A stretch of DNA of 64,000 nt from PGYR01 sp046290495 (lineage in GTDB: Bacteria > Bacteroidota > Ignavibacteria > Kapaibacteriales > UBA2268), in contig JBKAGT010000006.1 in NCBI GenBank assembly GCA_046290495.1, forward strand, positions 248,001 through 312,000. The letters are read 5' to 3'. Numbering within the stretch: position 1 is the stretch's first letter; every line of letters starts with the position of its first letter. Below the pieces are notes generated by a model. That model was not told the DNA's origin, made no database searches, and saw only the letters and a list, made by a program, of their open reading frames with translations. Shown piece after piece: positions 40,795 through 50,895 of this stretch. Made by a program: the position numbers and the translations under genes.

Positions 40795-42957
40795 ATGAAG
40801 AATTTTTTTACTAATGTATTTGCATTAATCATTGCATTTCTAATTACAATACCATATAGCTTATATAGTGGTATAGATGCAGAAGAAATGACAGAAAAAC
40901 TTCCTGCACTTTTGGGACAAAATAATATGGGAAAAGATTTTTTCTTTTCAATACCACCTGTTTATGAGGAAGTTACAGGTGACAATTTTGTGAGAGTTTT
41001 GGTTACAAGTGCAGTAGAAACTGAAGTAACTATCTCTAATAAAGCTAAATCATTGAAGATGGTAAAAAAAACAATACCTAATGGAGTGATTGATTTTCGA
41101 TTGACCCCATCGCTAGCACAAGTTATTCCACATAGCATAAAGAATGTTTCTCCTCCTGCGCAAATTTATAAGGAAGCTGCAGTGTCTATAAAAGCAGATG
41201 ACCCAATTGTAGTTTATGTAGTTATAAAATATAAGTACACTTCTGATGGCTTCTTGGCATTGCCAGTTTCTTCATTTGGTGATAGATATATAAATATGGT
41301 ATATCCAGATCCTGGATTTGGAGTAAATAATGGTTCTGCGCCTGCATTTACGTGTGTCGTTGGAGCATTTGATAATACAGATATAAATATGACTATGGGT
41401 GGTGGCCCAGAAGGAACTGATATTCTTGAACTTGAGAATGGTGATGAAATAGCTACTGGCGAAAAGACTTCATTCGTTTTGAATGAAGGGGATGTTTGGT
41501 TAGGTGCTTCGTCAGGTCACTATTTAGATATTTCTGGTTCTTTATTCAAAGGGTCAAAACCTTTTGGCATTGTCTCAGGTATGCATTGTGCAAATTTCCC
41601 ACTTGGAAATTCGTGGTGTGATTATTCAGTTGAAATGGAACTTCCTACTAATGTATGGGGGAAGCAATATTTTGTAACACCAATGATAGATAGGACATAC
41701 AATGGTGTAATAAGAGTATTTGCTTCTGAACCAAACACAAAAGTTTATAGAGATGATGAACTTATGGGAGAATTAACTCATGGTGGAGGAAATTCAATTG
41801 ATAAAGCATACTTGGAGTTTAGAGTATGGCCAAAAGAAGACGGTAATGGTGATCCTATTCCACCAAAGATTGCAACTATTCACGCTGATAAACCTATAGC
41901 CGTAATGTATTATAATACAGGTACCCAAGAGGACTTTGGAAATGCAAATAGTGATCCTTTCCAAATGCAATTTACACCAGTAGAACAATATCAAAATCAA
42001 ATAATATTTGCTTCTCCAAATGCAGTAGGGGGGAGCGATTTTTTTGAACTTAATTATATAAATGTAGTTTTTGAAATGACAGATAATTCGATACCAGATG
42101 ACTTGCTCTTTGCACAATTGTTTAATAATAAAGCCGCAACCTGGAAGTCTCTTTCTGATGTTGTGAGTCAAGCTCCTAAAGTTTTTACAAAGGAATATAA
42201 TGGAAAGAAATACGGTACTGTGACTGTCGAACTGCCAAATGAAGGTGTATTTTCACTTAAATCTGAATTTACAAAATTTGCGGCTTACTCTTATGGATTC
42301 TCACCTTATGAATCTTATGGCTTCCAAACATCTTCTGCCACTAAAGATATAACAAAAGAAGACACTAAGGCTCCTAACCCAACATTTGTATCTGGAAAGG
42401 TGACAGAAAATACAAAAGTCTTCGGCTCAGTGATAGATATGCCTGAAGACGAAGGTAAAAGAGTAAATTTAGCAGACGTTTTTTTAATTGAAAATTTGAA
42501 TGACAATTTTGAGTTCGAATATTCTAATCCTGAGTCGAAAGAATCAACCATTATTCCAGGGAAAGACAGAGAATTATCTTGGTCTTTGACTGTGAAAGAT
42601 ATTTCAGATACTGCTCGGGCAACTATTTACTTTTTAGATAGAGCTGGCAATGACACAACTATAACAGTATCTTACGAGCCATCTGGACAAACAAATATAG
42701 AACTTATTCAAGAAGGTGAATACAAATTATTCCCAAACCCTACAAAGAATAAGATAACTCTTTCTCTAAGTAATAATACAAATATTGATAGATATGAAAT
42801 ATTTGATTTAGAGGGCAATTCTATTTTAAGTGGAAATGGTAATCTCTCTTCTATTCAAACAATTGATATTAAATCTCTTGTAAAGGGGATGTATATTATC
42901 GAATGTTATACAACGGATAAGAAATTAATAAGAGATAAGTTCATCAAAGATGAATAA
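40795..42957 (+). CDS. T9SS-secreted protein with IgGFc-binding-like domain
   Basis: The 720-residue protein has a signal peptide (about 1-24). A long beta-rich region (about 35-500) follows the IgGFc-binding N-terminal domain pattern: GKDFFFSIPPVYEE, FRLTPSLAQVIPHS, PFGIVSGMHCANFP, CDYSVEMELPTNVWGKQYFVTP and HADKPIAVMYYNTG. An Ig-like domain comes next, then a T9SS type A sorting domain (YKLFPNPTKNKITLSLS to the end). It should be exported across both membranes and attached to the cell surface. Proteins of this type are thought to bind glycoproteins or act as adhesins. Monocistronic, with its own AT-rich promoter region. Confidence 0.88.
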   Translation: MKNFFTNVFALIIAFLITIPYSLYSGIDAEEMTEKLPALLGQNNMGKDFFFSIPPVYEEVTGDNFVRVLVTSAVETEVTISNKAKSLKMVKKTIPNGVIDFRLTPSLAQVIPHSIKNVSPPAQIYKEAAVSIKADDPIVVYVVIKYKYTSDGFLALPVSSFGDRYINMVYPDPGFGVNNGSAPAFTCVVGAFDNTDINMTMGGGPEGTDILELENGDEIATGEKTSFVLNEGDVWLGASSGHYLDISGSLFKGSKPFGIVSGMHCANFPLGNSWCDYSVEMELPTNVWGKQYFVTPMIDRTYNGVIRVFASEPNTKVYRDDELMGELTHGGGNSIDKAYLEFRVWPKEDGNGDPIPPKIATIHADKPIAVMYYNTGTQEDFGNANSDPFQMQFTPVEQYQNQIIFASPNAVGGSDFFELNYINVVFEMTDNSIPDDLLFAQLFNNKAATWKSLSDVVSQAPKVFTKEYNGKKYGTVTVELPNEGVFSLKSEFTKFAAYSYGFSPYESYGFQTSSATKDITKEDTKAPNPTFVSGKVTENTKVFGSVIDMPEDEGKRVNLADVFLIENLNDNFEFEYSNPESKESTIIPGKDRELSWSLTVKDISDTARATIYFLDRAGNDTTITVSYEPSGQTNIELIQEGEYKLFPNPTKNKITLSLSNNTNIDRYEIFDLEGNSILSGNGNLSSIQTIDIKSLVKGMYIIECYTTDKKLIRDKFIKDE

Positions 42958-42967
42958 TAATTTACAC

Positions 42968-43004
42968 TATAGTTGGGGTGAGGTAAATTCCTCACTCCAC
43001 TATA
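42968..43004. terminator. Convergent hairpin terminator
   Basis: A long stem (TATAGTTGGGGTGAGG with CCTCACTCCACTATA, one bulge, one G-U) spans 42968-42983 and 42990-43004 around a 6-base loop. It overlaps the stop codon of the converging minus-strand gene. T tracts are weak on both sides, so efficiency is uncertain. Confidence 0.65.
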
Positions 43005-44425
43005 AATTGCTGACTTTGTTCTCCAATCTTTAGAATGTACGCGCCAGATTGCAATGTGCTAATATTAATCTTAGTTTTTCCAGTAGAGGTCAGAACAACT
43101 TTTCCATCTAATGATATAATCTCAACTAATTCTTGGACGTATTTATTGTCAAAATTTATAAAGTCAGATGCTGGATTCGGGAATAAGTCTAGTTCATCAC
43201 TATCAGTATGTTCAACATTTGTTCTCACTTTAGTATAGAAAGTGTACCAGTTAGCAGATAAATCTAATTCTAAATCTTCAAATTTTTCATCCGAGAAAAT
43301 TGGGTAATTATTATCGGCAGGAATCATTAAAATTTGTATAGTTAAACCTGCTTTCTTACCAGCATCCAAACTAAATCTTTCAGAAGGTGAAATTACATTA
43401 ATTTCGCCACTAATACTTTTGATTGTATCAGTTTCTAAAACACTTTCCATTTCAAAAAAACTGTAATCAGTATTCAAATCTAAATTGAAAAAACCAATAT
43501 TATTATAACCATAGATAAGCTCATCATGAAATTCTAAATCTAAATAATTATAGTAATCTATGACCATGTAATTAAATTCATTTCCTTCTTCTGTGTCACC
43601 AATTTTAGTTGCAAATACAGCGAATGAATTGTCTTCAGGTAAATACATTATATCATTATCTACTCCTTTGAATCTTTGGCTTGCTCTTGTTATATCAACA
43701 TCAACAATAGGTGCAATTGAAATACTATCCAAGTCTCTTGTACTTCTATTATGTATAACCCAGCTAATAAATAGAGCGTTCGGTAAACTTTCTAAAGTAT
43801 AAGTTCTAGTTTCTACATCTAACCTGAAATCTTCAAACTCTTTCGGATTTGGTGTTTTATCAATCGGATAGCTGTCGTCTATTTTAGTAATTGTAGCCAT
43901 GTCTTCTAATGATCTAATTCGTGGACTAGATAAGGATCTACTTCTTTCTGCATTGCTAATTACATACTGTCCATAACGAAGGTCTAGTACAGAATTACCA
44001 ACCCATATAGGCCAACGGTATTCATTATAAAATTCTTCATTTGCTATTCCGGACAGTCTATCATAATCATTTGAATTGTAGACTCTATACTTACTAGTAG
44101 TTGGTTCGGAAGTGTCAGCATGTGAGCCAATAGTAAAATCACTACTTGCTGTATTAGGATTATAAGTGTAAAAATTTCGATTTTCACCATTAGGTAGTTT
44201 GGTAAATATCGCTAATCCTGCACCATAAATATATTGTGCATCACTACCCTTGGGCCAAACAAATCCTGATTGATTCAGTGCACTACTATAACCAACTTGA
44301 CCTAAATTGTTCAATATGAAATCTATCTCACCAACTGTACTTCTTCTTTCAAAAAAGTTTTTTTCTTGGCTAATTAGTTGAATACTAATTAAGAATGTTA
44401 GGACTGTAGTAATTTTTAATAACAT
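42992..44425 (-). CDS. T9SS-secreted protein of unknown function
   Basis: The best start is ATG 44425, which overlaps the queE stop by one base (TAATG) and opens directly on a signal peptide (LLKITTVLTFLISIQLISQ); the frame extends upstream into queE but that part lacks a signal. The 477-residue protein is beta-rich with many Asp/Asn residues (TNSEYR-like turns, RSTRDLDSISIAPIVDVDIT). It ends in a T9SS sorting domain (LDLFPNPASDFINFDN, then GAYILKIGEQSQQFIVE). I do not recognise the central region. It is co-transcribed with queE by position only; a functional link is unlikely. Confidence 0.85.
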   Translation of the reverse strand: MLLKITTVLTFLISIQLISQEKNFFERRSTVGEIDFILNNLGQVGYSSALNQSGFVWPKGSDAQYIYGAGLAIFTKLPNGENRNFYTYNPNTASSDFTIGSHADTSEPTTSKYRVYNSNDYDRLSGIANEEFYNEYRWPIWVGNSVLDLRYGQYVISNAERSRSLSSPRIRSLEDMATITKIDDSYPIDKTPNPKEFEDFRLDVETRTYTLESLPNALFISWVIHNRSTRDLDSISIAPIVDVDITRASQRFKGVDNDIMYLPEDNSFAVFATKIGDTEEGNEFNYMVIDYYNYLDLEFHDELIYGYNNIGFFNLDLNTDYSFFEMESVLETDTIKSISGEINVISPSERFSLDAGKKAGLTIQILMIPADNNYPIFSDEKFEDLELDLSANWYTFYTKVRTNVEHTDSDELDLFPNPASDFINFDNKYVQELVEIISLDGKVVLTSTGKTKINISTLQSGAYILKIGEQSQQFIVE

Positions 44426-45093
44426 TACACACCTCTGGTTGATGGCTCCCATATATATTTGTGAAGCTGCATTTGCATTCGAACAGGTAAGCTGTCTTGT
44501 AATATCCAATTTGCCAAGTCCACAGGTTCTATCTCTCCAAAGACAGGAGACATAAGCACCTCTGATACTCTATTAAATAGATCGTATTCATTGCATTTCT
44601 CAACAGCCCAATCATAATCTTGCCTGTTCTTAATTACAAACTTCACTTCATCTTTTTTGTCTAACTTTTCTATATTTGAGTAATCGTTCTTTTTGTGCAT
44701 TGCTGAACCAGGGCATTTTAAGTCAAGAATTTTTACTGCTTTATTAGAAACCTTTCCTATGTCTTGCTGCCCATTTGTTTCTATCACTACTTCCATTCCT
44801 CTATTCAATGCAGATTTGACTAACTCATCAATATTCTTCTGCTCAAGTGGCTCACCGCCGGTTAGCATTAAGAACTTACAATTGTGACTTTCTACTTCTT
44901 CAAGTATTTCGTCTATAGTCATAAGCTTCTCAGTCTGCTTTCTATCCAAAGCATAAGGTGTATCGCACCATGTGCAACGCAAAAGACATCCTTGCATTCT
45001 TACAAATACACAAGGTAATCCAGCTCGGCTTCCCTCACCCTGAATGGAGTAAAATATTTCGTTTACGTTATATTTTATCATTTCATTATTCAT
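44425..45093 (-). CDS. queE: 7-carboxy-7-deazaguanine synthase (radical SAM)
   Basis: ATG 45093 is preferred over a GTG at 45105. The 222-residue enzyme contracts 6-carboxytetrahydropterin to 7-carboxy-7-deazaguanine, the key ring step toward queuosine and related deazaguanines. The N-terminal FYSIQGEG and the cluster motif CLLRCTWC (Cys36, Cys40, Cys43) are typical, as are LMLTGGEPL and the IETNGQ motif. No other queuosine genes are adjacent. It lies 31 bases after the rRNA methyltransferase gene and overlaps the downstream T9SS gene by one base. Confidence 0.95.
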   Translation of the reverse strand: MNNEMIKYNVNEIFYSIQGEGSRAGLPCVFVRMQGCLLRCTWCDTPYALDRKQTEKLMTIDEILEEVESHNCKFLMLTGGEPLEQKNIDELVKSALNRGMEVVIETNGQQDIGKVSNKAVKILDLKCPGSAMHKKNDYSNIEKLDKKDEVKFVIKNRQDYDWAVEKCNEYDLFNRVSEVLMSPVFGEIEPVDLANWILQDSLPVRMQMQLHKYIWEPSTRGV

Positions 45094-45124
45094 AACAACA
45101 GACACACTAACAGATAAAAAGTTA

Positions 45125-46534
45125 CTAAATTCTTTCTAATATCGCAATTGACTCAATATGATAAGTTTGTGGGAACATATCTACGGGCTGAACACTTATA
45201 ACCTTATACCCTTGTTTCAATAGTTCACAATCACGAGCTTGAGTCGAGGGGTTACAACTTACATATACTAATTTTGGTGCATTGATTTCTAGCAAATGAT
45301 TTACTAGATTTGTGTGCATACCAGCTCTTGGTGGATCTATAAAGATTAAATCTGGCTTAGGTAGTTTGTCCAAAAGTTCTGGAGTTTGTTTTGCGTGCAA
45401 ATCTGCAACTTGAAAATCAGTATTGTCGAGCCCATTAATAAGTGCGTTTTGTTTTGCATCACTTATTGCAGACTCCACTAACTCTAGACCATAAACTTTC
45501 TTTACTTTCTTAGCAGCTGGCAGTGCTATAGAACCAGTACCGCAGTATAAATCCCAAACAGTCATATCATCATTCAATGGAACAGATTCTAATATCTTAC
45601 AAACGAAATTATTTAGTTGTACCCTATTTGTTTGAAAAAATGAAAATGGAGATACTTTAAAATCTACACCTAATATTTTATCAATTAAATACTCTTTGCC
45701 AAGAACTAACCTGCTAGATTCTATAGCAACAGGCGATGGCCCAGAATTAATAGCATGAATGAAATTAATTTTATCATTTATTTTATCATTTATCAATGTG
45801 GCCAATTCGTTTACTAAAGTGTCGTGATGTTCATCACTTGCGTTGGTGGTTAGGATAATCATAATTGAGTTACTGCTACCACTGTAACGAGTAATTAATT
45901 CTCTCAAATACCCAGTTTTATCTCTTTTGTCAAACGCTGTGATTTCATTCTCTAAAGCAAAGTTTCTAACTATAGATAAAATCTCATTTCCTGTTTCAGG
46001 GTGAATGTGACATTTTTTTATATCCAGTGCCTTTTCGAATGAACCTGGTGAGTGTAAACCAAGAGCAAACTCTTTGTTATCAATCTCATTTTCAGTTTCT
46101 ATTTCTTTTCTTGTTACCCATCTTTTTGCACTAAAGGTGAAGTCCATTTTATTTCTGTAATAGAAATCTTGAGGAGAAGGAAGAACATCAAATACTTCAG
46201 TTTCTATTTTTCCTATCCTTTCGAATGCATCTATTACATGTTGTTTTTTCCATGCTAGTTGGTCCGAATAGGGCATATTTTGCCAGCTACAACCACCACA
46301 ATCATCAAAGTAATCACAACGTGGCTCAACTCTATTTTCACTTTCTTCAATTACTCTTACTAAACCAGCTTCATTATAGCTTTTTCTTTTTCGTTTGACA
46401 TAAGCTTCAACCAAATCACCTGGTACTACTTTTTTGATAAAATGTACTTTGTCATTGTGTCTAGCTATTGCTTTACCTTCAAAACCTATTGATTCTATTT
46501 TTAATTCTATATTCTTTTTTTTCTTTTTACTCAT
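45125..46534 (-). CDS. rlmD: 23S rRNA (uracil-5-)-methyltransferase, RumA/RlmD family
   Basis: The 469-residue enzyme makes 5-methyluridine in 23S rRNA. An N-terminal TRAM domain (about 8-65) is followed by an Fe-S cluster site (Cys73, Cys79, Cys82 in CDYFDDCGGC, and a fourth Cys in KKCHIHP). The SAM domain has WDLYCGTGSIALP and FIDPPRAG. The nucleophilic Cys is in VYVSCNPST, and the general base Glu in HIESIAIL lies at the end. All catalytic residues are present. The exact target (U1939 or U747) cannot be told from the sequence alone. It leads a transcript with queE. Confidence 0.93.
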   Translation of the reverse strand: MSKKKKKNIELKIESIGFEGKAIARHNDKVHFIKKVVPGDLVEAYVKRKRKSYNEAGLVRVIEESENRVEPRCDYFDDCGGCSWQNMPYSDQLAWKKQHVIDAFERIGKIETEVFDVLPSPQDFYYRNKMDFTFSAKRWVTRKEIETENEIDNKEFALGLHSPGSFEKALDIKKCHIHPETGNEILSIVRNFALENEITAFDKRDKTGYLRELITRYSGSSNSIMIILTTNASDEHHDTLVNELATLINDKINDKINFIHAINSGPSPVAIESSRLVLGKEYLIDKILGVDFKVSPFSFFQTNRVQLNNFVCKILESVPLNDDMTVWDLYCGTGSIALPAAKKVKKVYGLELVESAISDAKQNALINGLDNTDFQVADLHAKQTPELLDKLPKPDLIFIDPPRAGMHTNLVNHLLEINAPKLVYVSCNPSTQARDCELLKQGYKVISVQPVDMFPQTYHIESIAILERI

Positions 46535-46688
46535 AAAGATATTGTTTCAGTTTGCGTGTAATATAAGTTTGTAAGTTACGAAGGAGTATGGAATTTCGTG
46601 GCTTAGTGATTATATTTTTCAATATAAACCAATATTAGCTTAGATTAATTGTGATAATTATTTAACAGTAGAGTTAAAAAAATTATCT

Positions 46689-48080
46689 TTATTCATTATA
46701 TCTAAGCTCTTCTGGGAAGAATATTCTATCACCGAGTCCAAAGCTCAACCCAATATAATAGCCACTGAAGCTATCAGCATCACCCAAAAAGTCCAAAGTC
46801 TCACTATTCAGACCACCTAAAGTCCTACCAGATATATAGCCACCGTTCAGAGCTACACTATATCTCTCAGTGAATCTTAGTCTTAGTTTAACTCCTACAT
46901 CATAGTAAGTAGAAGGATAATAACCGAATTCAGCATAAGGGTCTACGCTTAGTTCATCTTGTAATAATTGATGCCAATATCCAATTCTGATTGGAAGTAC
47001 GGCTAATCCATTTCCATTTTGACCTAGTAAATACATTGATAATAGTGAAGTACCTGCATAGAAATTGTAATTATCCTCTATAGGGATTGCGACATTTGCA
47101 TTTGCTAATTTGAATATCATACCACTGATAGGCGATTCAGATGGTTCAGTCTCACTCCCAAAGTAAGAATATTCGGAATTCGTATTTACTACTGTTAGTT
47201 CTGCTATACCTACGCTCCATGATGAATGTTCATGGTCTTTCCACTCAGTATATAGCTCTGGCACCCTGTTTACGAAATCGAGCACGGAAACACTAAGACC
47301 AGCATAGGGGAGAGTGCTAAAAGTTCCTTCGTTAGCAAAGTCATTGTTTGAAATCTGTGGACTAGTCTCTGAGTTATAACCTGTAGCCATACCCACATAA
47401 GCACGGATGTTCAGACCTCCTATGGAACCCAAATCTAATGAACCAGAGATATTGAGGTACTGAGAAGGATAATAACCTAGCCCAACAGCTATAGTAGCAG
47501 AAAGATAGGGTATATCATCTCTGAAGTAAAATCTTTTTCTAATGTATGGAGTCATCATTGACATCAAACTGTTTTCAGCTCTTGCATCAGGCACTATTGC
47601 TTCAAACCCATGTACCCCCCAAGTCCAGTCAGGAGCATCACGGAACCAGCGTAGTCTGTTCTCATAAATTCCAACTCTATATATTCCACCAGTGAAAATA
47701 CTTCCACCACCGCCACCTCGGCTACTCTCGTCCAGTAGATCGGGTGATGGGTGGATCCCGAAAAAACCACTATTTAGAGAAAAGTCAGTATCTCCACCTA
47801 TAAAACCCATACCTTCGAACAGGCCTAGTCTAATAAAGTCAGGATAATACCTATTTACAGTACTGTCGTACTTTACTATATCCCTATCTTTAAGTATTTC
47901 TTTAGTGGAAGGGTGGACTACACCTCTGTCAACATTGCCAGGGGCATTTTTGATAAAGTGTGTTTCTACCGTGTCTTTAGTAGCTACTGTGTACAAATCC
48001 TCTTCCTCACGAGTAATAACGAAACTACATGATTGCACTATAGCTGCAAGTAATAATAAAACTAGTATTCTTGTTCTCAT
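46689..48080 (-). CDS. Outer-membrane beta-barrel lipoprotein of unknown function
   Basis: The 463-residue protein has a type II signal peptide (VQSC, Cys18). A roughly 70-residue linker precedes a barrel-like region of alternating strands (FIRLGLFEGMGFIGG, YLSATIAVGLGYYPSQYLNISGSLDLGS, YSVALNGGYISGR, YYIGLSFGLGDRIFF). Gly/aromatic alternation and many turn residues fit an outer-membrane barrel with a lipid anchor, a combination seen in Bacteroidota. It is the last gene of a five-gene envelope operon (aat, PorE-like, PBP1A, FAH-family, this gene), 4 bases after the preceding stop. I cannot name its role. Confidence 0.82.
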   Translation of the reverse strand: MRTRILVLLLLAAIVQSCSFVITREEEDLYTVATKDTVETHFIKNAPGNVDRGVVHPSTKEILKDRDIVKYDSTVNRYYPDFIRLGLFEGMGFIGGDTDFSLNSGFFGIHPSPDLLDESSRGGGGGSIFTGGIYRVGIYENRLRWFRDAPDWTWGVHGFEAIVPDARAENSLMSMMTPYIRKRFYFRDDIPYLSATIAVGLGYYPSQYLNISGSLDLGSIGGLNIRAYVGMATGYNSETSPQISNNDFANEGTFSTLPYAGLSVSVLDFVNRVPELYTEWKDHEHSSWSVGIAELTVVNTNSEYSYFGSETEPSESPISGMIFKLANANVAIPIEDNYNFYAGTSLLSMYLLGQNGNGLAVLPIRIGYWHQLLQDELSVDPYAEFGYYPSTYYDVGVKLRLRFTERYSVALNGGYISGRTLGGLNSETLDFLGDADSFSGYYIGLSFGLGDRIFFPEELRYNE

Positions 48081-48084
48081 AATT

Positions 48085-48741
48085 TTACTCTATTTCAATT
48101 TCTAAAGTGGTTTTATCACAGATAGAAGCGACAAGTTTGTCTCCAGATTCAACAGGACCAACTCCTACTGGAGTGCCAGTGAATATTAAGTCACCTTTTC
48201 TTAGGCCAAATATGTTAGATATATATGATATTATATTTCTTATATCATGTATCATATCCTTTGTATTGCCTTTTTGTGTGGTGCTACCATTTTTAGTTAT
48301 TTCGAATTCGATATTGTCAATATCACTAAATTCATCCATATTCACCAATGGAGATACAGGGGCCGCTCCAACAAAACTTTTTGCCAATGACCAGGGCAAT
48401 CCTTTCTCTTTTATTTTGTTTTGAACATCTCTTAGCGTAAAATCAATTCCAACACCAATTCCATCAACATAACTAAGAGCATCTGTAGTAGAAGTGCCAA
48501 ATGTGTCCTTTCCTATTGCAATTACTATTTCTACTTCATGGTGCATAAGATTGGAATAACTAGGTCTAGATATTTTGCTTTTATTAGGAACAAATGAATT
48601 AGGTGGTTTTATGAATACTACGGGTTCAGTGGGAACTTCATTCCCAAGTTCTATGGCGTGTTCTGCATAATTTCTACCTATGCAATATATAGTCCCTACC
48701 TGCACAGTTCTGCCATCTTTATATTCGATTAATCTATTCAT
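48085..48741 (-). CDS. Fumarylacetoacetate hydrolase family protein
   Basis: The 218-residue metal-dependent protein has the FAH-fold signatures: YCIGRNYAEHAIELGNEVP, FIKPPNSFVPN, the metal-binding HHEVEIVIAIGKD (acidic ligands Glu70 and Glu72), and the C-terminal IFTGTPVGVGPVESGD. Members hydrolyse or decarboxylate short beta-keto or acylpyruvate compounds; acylpyruvase or oxaloacetate decarboxylase activity is most common for this size. It lies between PBP1A and an outer-membrane lipoprotein, with gaps of 3 and 4 bases, an operon whose logic is not metabolic. Confidence 0.93.
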   Translation of the reverse strand: MNRLIEYKDGRTVQVGTIYCIGRNYAEHAIELGNEVPTEPVVFIKPPNSFVPNKSKISRPSYSNLMHHEVEIVIAIGKDTFGTSTTDALSYVDGIGVGIDFTLRDVQNKIKEKGLPWSLAKSFVGAAPVSPLVNMDEFSDIDNIEFEITKNGSTTQKGNTKDMIHDIRNIISYISNIFGLRKGDLIFTGTPVGVGPVESGDKLVASICDKTTLEIEIE

Positions 48742-48744
48742 TTT

Positions 48745-50895
48745 CTAATTATTTATCATGTCAAAATACTCGCCTACTTGTCTGCGTAGCTGAGATAGTG
48801 AATCAATCTCTAATCTCGTTTTATAACCAAAAGATTTCTGTTTGTAAGGTAAAGATTCATCAGTATATATACTATCCATGAGCATACCCCAGATAGGGCC
48901 TGCAACTCTACCACCTTGGCCATCAAAACCAATTGGATTAAAGTTAATCCTCTGGTCGTCAAATCCAACCCATATACCACATATTAGCTGAGGAGTGTAA
49001 CCAATGAACCATGCATCTGAATTGTCATTGGTTGTCCCAGTTTTACCTGCAGCTTCTACATCTCTGAAATATCTTCTGACTCTAGCAGCAGTCCCACTAT
49101 TAACAACATCCTGCATCATGATTGTCATTTCATGAGCAATATCTTTGTCTAATACATCAAATATTTTATTTGTTCTCTTTTTTCTAAATACCAGATTGCC
49201 GTTCCTGTCTTCTATTCTGTTAACATAGTATGGTTCTACCCTATAACCATCATTAGCGAATATTGAGAATGCAGATATATGTTGCATAGGAATTACTTCG
49301 CCTCCTGCACCTAATGCAAGAGCAGGTACAGCATCAATTGGTGTTGAAATGCCAGCTTTACGCAGCAGATTCTTTACCTCATCGGGGTTAGTGTGCTCAG
49401 TTATTAATCTAGCCGCAACTGAGTTTACGGATTTTTTCAGAGCTGTTGCTACAGTCATTTTATATGTGCTATCTGGGCAATCATTTGTACCAGATCTTGG
49501 TGCCCAAACTTCTTCTGTGTGTGGATCTGTATAAACGAAAGGACCACAAACAATTGAATCAATAGGGTACAAACCAGATTTGAGTGCCATAGAGTAAACA
49601 AATGGCTTCATAGATGAACCTGGTTGTCTTCTGATCTGGGTTATATGATTCAGTGAGTGCTTAGCGTGACTATTGTCATTCATAAATTTAGGTGAAGCGC
49701 CAACCATAGCCAAAATAGCTCCAGATACTGGATCTATAACGACCATACCTATTTGTATTGTTGTTTTTTCATTTTTCACAGAATCTATAAAATGCTGGTC
49801 TTTTTTCAATCTTTTTGCTACTTCTTCTCTCTTGCTTTTTGGAGAAGACTTATATTCTGGGTGTTTTCTAATTGCCTCTGAAATAATATCAGCTTCTAGT
49901 TTTTTGTTTCTTTTCCAGTTCCATTTCTTATCAAATTTTTCTTGATATGTTTTCAAATGGCTTTTAACTACACTATTAGCATATTGCTGAATCTTTTCAT
50001 TGAGAGTGGTATATATTCTTAGTCCATCTCTGTACAAATCATATTCTTTATCTTTTAAGAATGGTGAATACTCTCTTCTTATTGACTCTACATAGTGTGG
50101 AGCCAAATTAGATTCAGAAGCTGAAACTGCAGTGCCTTCTCTTACATCGATTGGAGTTTCCAATGCTAATTGATATTCTTCATAAGTTATCTTTCCTTGA
50201 GACTGCATCATCGAAAGTATTAAGTTCCTCCTTCTTAATGCACGGTCATAATTAGATCTAACATCATATCTAGATGGCGCCTTCAATAGTCCTATCAGAT
50301 AAGCTGATTCAGCTATCGTCATATCTTCTGCATTTTTATCAAAGAAAGTTCTGGCAGCTACACTGATTCCGTAGGCACCTCTTCCAAAGTTTACGGTATT
50401 CAGATACATCTCAAGTATTTCATTCTTAGTATAAGTATCTTCTATTTTTACCGTCACAGCGGCTTCTCTTATTTTTCTATCTATATTACGCGAAAGATCT
50501 AAAAATAAATTTCTTGCTAATTGTTGTGTTATTGTTGAAGCGCCTTCAGCTCTTTTGAATGGGTTAAGAACTTTCTTAATTACTGCTTTTACTAACCTAT
50601 CCAAATCTATACCCCAATGCGAGTAGAACTTTCTGTCCTCTGTAGCTATTAGAGCATCAATAGCTGACTTTGGCATTTCCTCTAACTTGAGATTTACTCG
50701 TCTCTGCATGAAGAAGTTGTCTATTACTTCGTCATCACTACTTATGACTTGACTAGCATACATTTGTTCTGGATTTTCCAACTGCTCTAGTGAGGGTAAT
50801 CCTGTAGAGATAACAGAGTAGAAATAGATACTTACTCCAGCAGTTATTACCAGAGTGATTGAAATTAATAATATTAGAAATAATCTTGGTGTCAT
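48745..50895 (-). CDS. Penicillin-binding protein 1A (class A, bifunctional)
   Basis: This 716-residue protein polymerises and cross-links peptidoglycan. After an N-terminal membrane anchor (about 3-28), the glycosyltransferase domain (GT51) has the catalytic Glu86 in TEDRKFYSHWG, then ASTITQQLARNL and KIREAAVTVKIE. The transpeptidase domain has Ser427 in SSMKPF (SxxK), KSVNS, and KTGTTN near residue 640. A Lys/Arg-rich insert (about 318-372) separates the domains. The size is smaller than the E. coli enzyme but usual for the phylum. It overlaps the PorE-like gene by 4 bases, linking wall synthesis with an outer-membrane/peptidoglycan anchor. Confidence 0.96.
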   Translation of the reverse strand: MTPRLFLILLISITLVITAGVSIYFYSVISTGLPSLEQLENPEQMYASQVISSDDEVIDNFFMQRRVNLKLEEMPKSAIDALIATEDRKFYSHWGIDLDRLVKAVIKKVLNPFKRAEGASTITQQLARNLFLDLSRNIDRKIREAAVTVKIEDTYTKNEILEMYLNTVNFGRGAYGISVAARTFFDKNAEDMTIAESAYLIGLLKAPSRYDVRSNYDRALRRRNLILSMMQSQGKITYEEYQLALETPIDVREGTAVSASESNLAPHYVESIRREYSPFLKDKEYDLYRDGLRIYTTLNEKIQQYANSVVKSHLKTYQEKFDKKWNWKRNKKLEADIISEAIRKHPEYKSSPKSKREEVAKRLKKDQHFIDSVKNEKTTIQIGMVVIDPVSGAILAMVGASPKFMNDNSHAKHSLNHITQIRRQPGSSMKPFVYSMALKSGLYPIDSIVCGPFVYTDPHTEEVWAPRSGTNDCPDSTYKMTVATALKKSVNSVAARLITEHTNPDEVKNLLRKAGISTPIDAVPALALGAGGEVIPMQHISAFSIFANDGYRVEPYYVNRIEDRNGNLVFRKKRTNKIFDVLDKDIAHEMTIMMQDVVNSGTAARVRRYFRDVEAAGKTGTTNDNSDAWFIGYTPQLICGIWVGFDDQRINFNPIGFDGQGGRVAGPIWGMLMDSIYTDESLPYKQKSFGYKTRLEIDSLSQLRRQVGEYFDMINN

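Noticed and set aside
44426..44509. Longer N-terminus for the T9SS protein downstream of queE
   Set aside because: The 28 extra residues lie inside queE and would hide the signal peptide. The ATG at 44425 overlaps the queE stop as TAATG.
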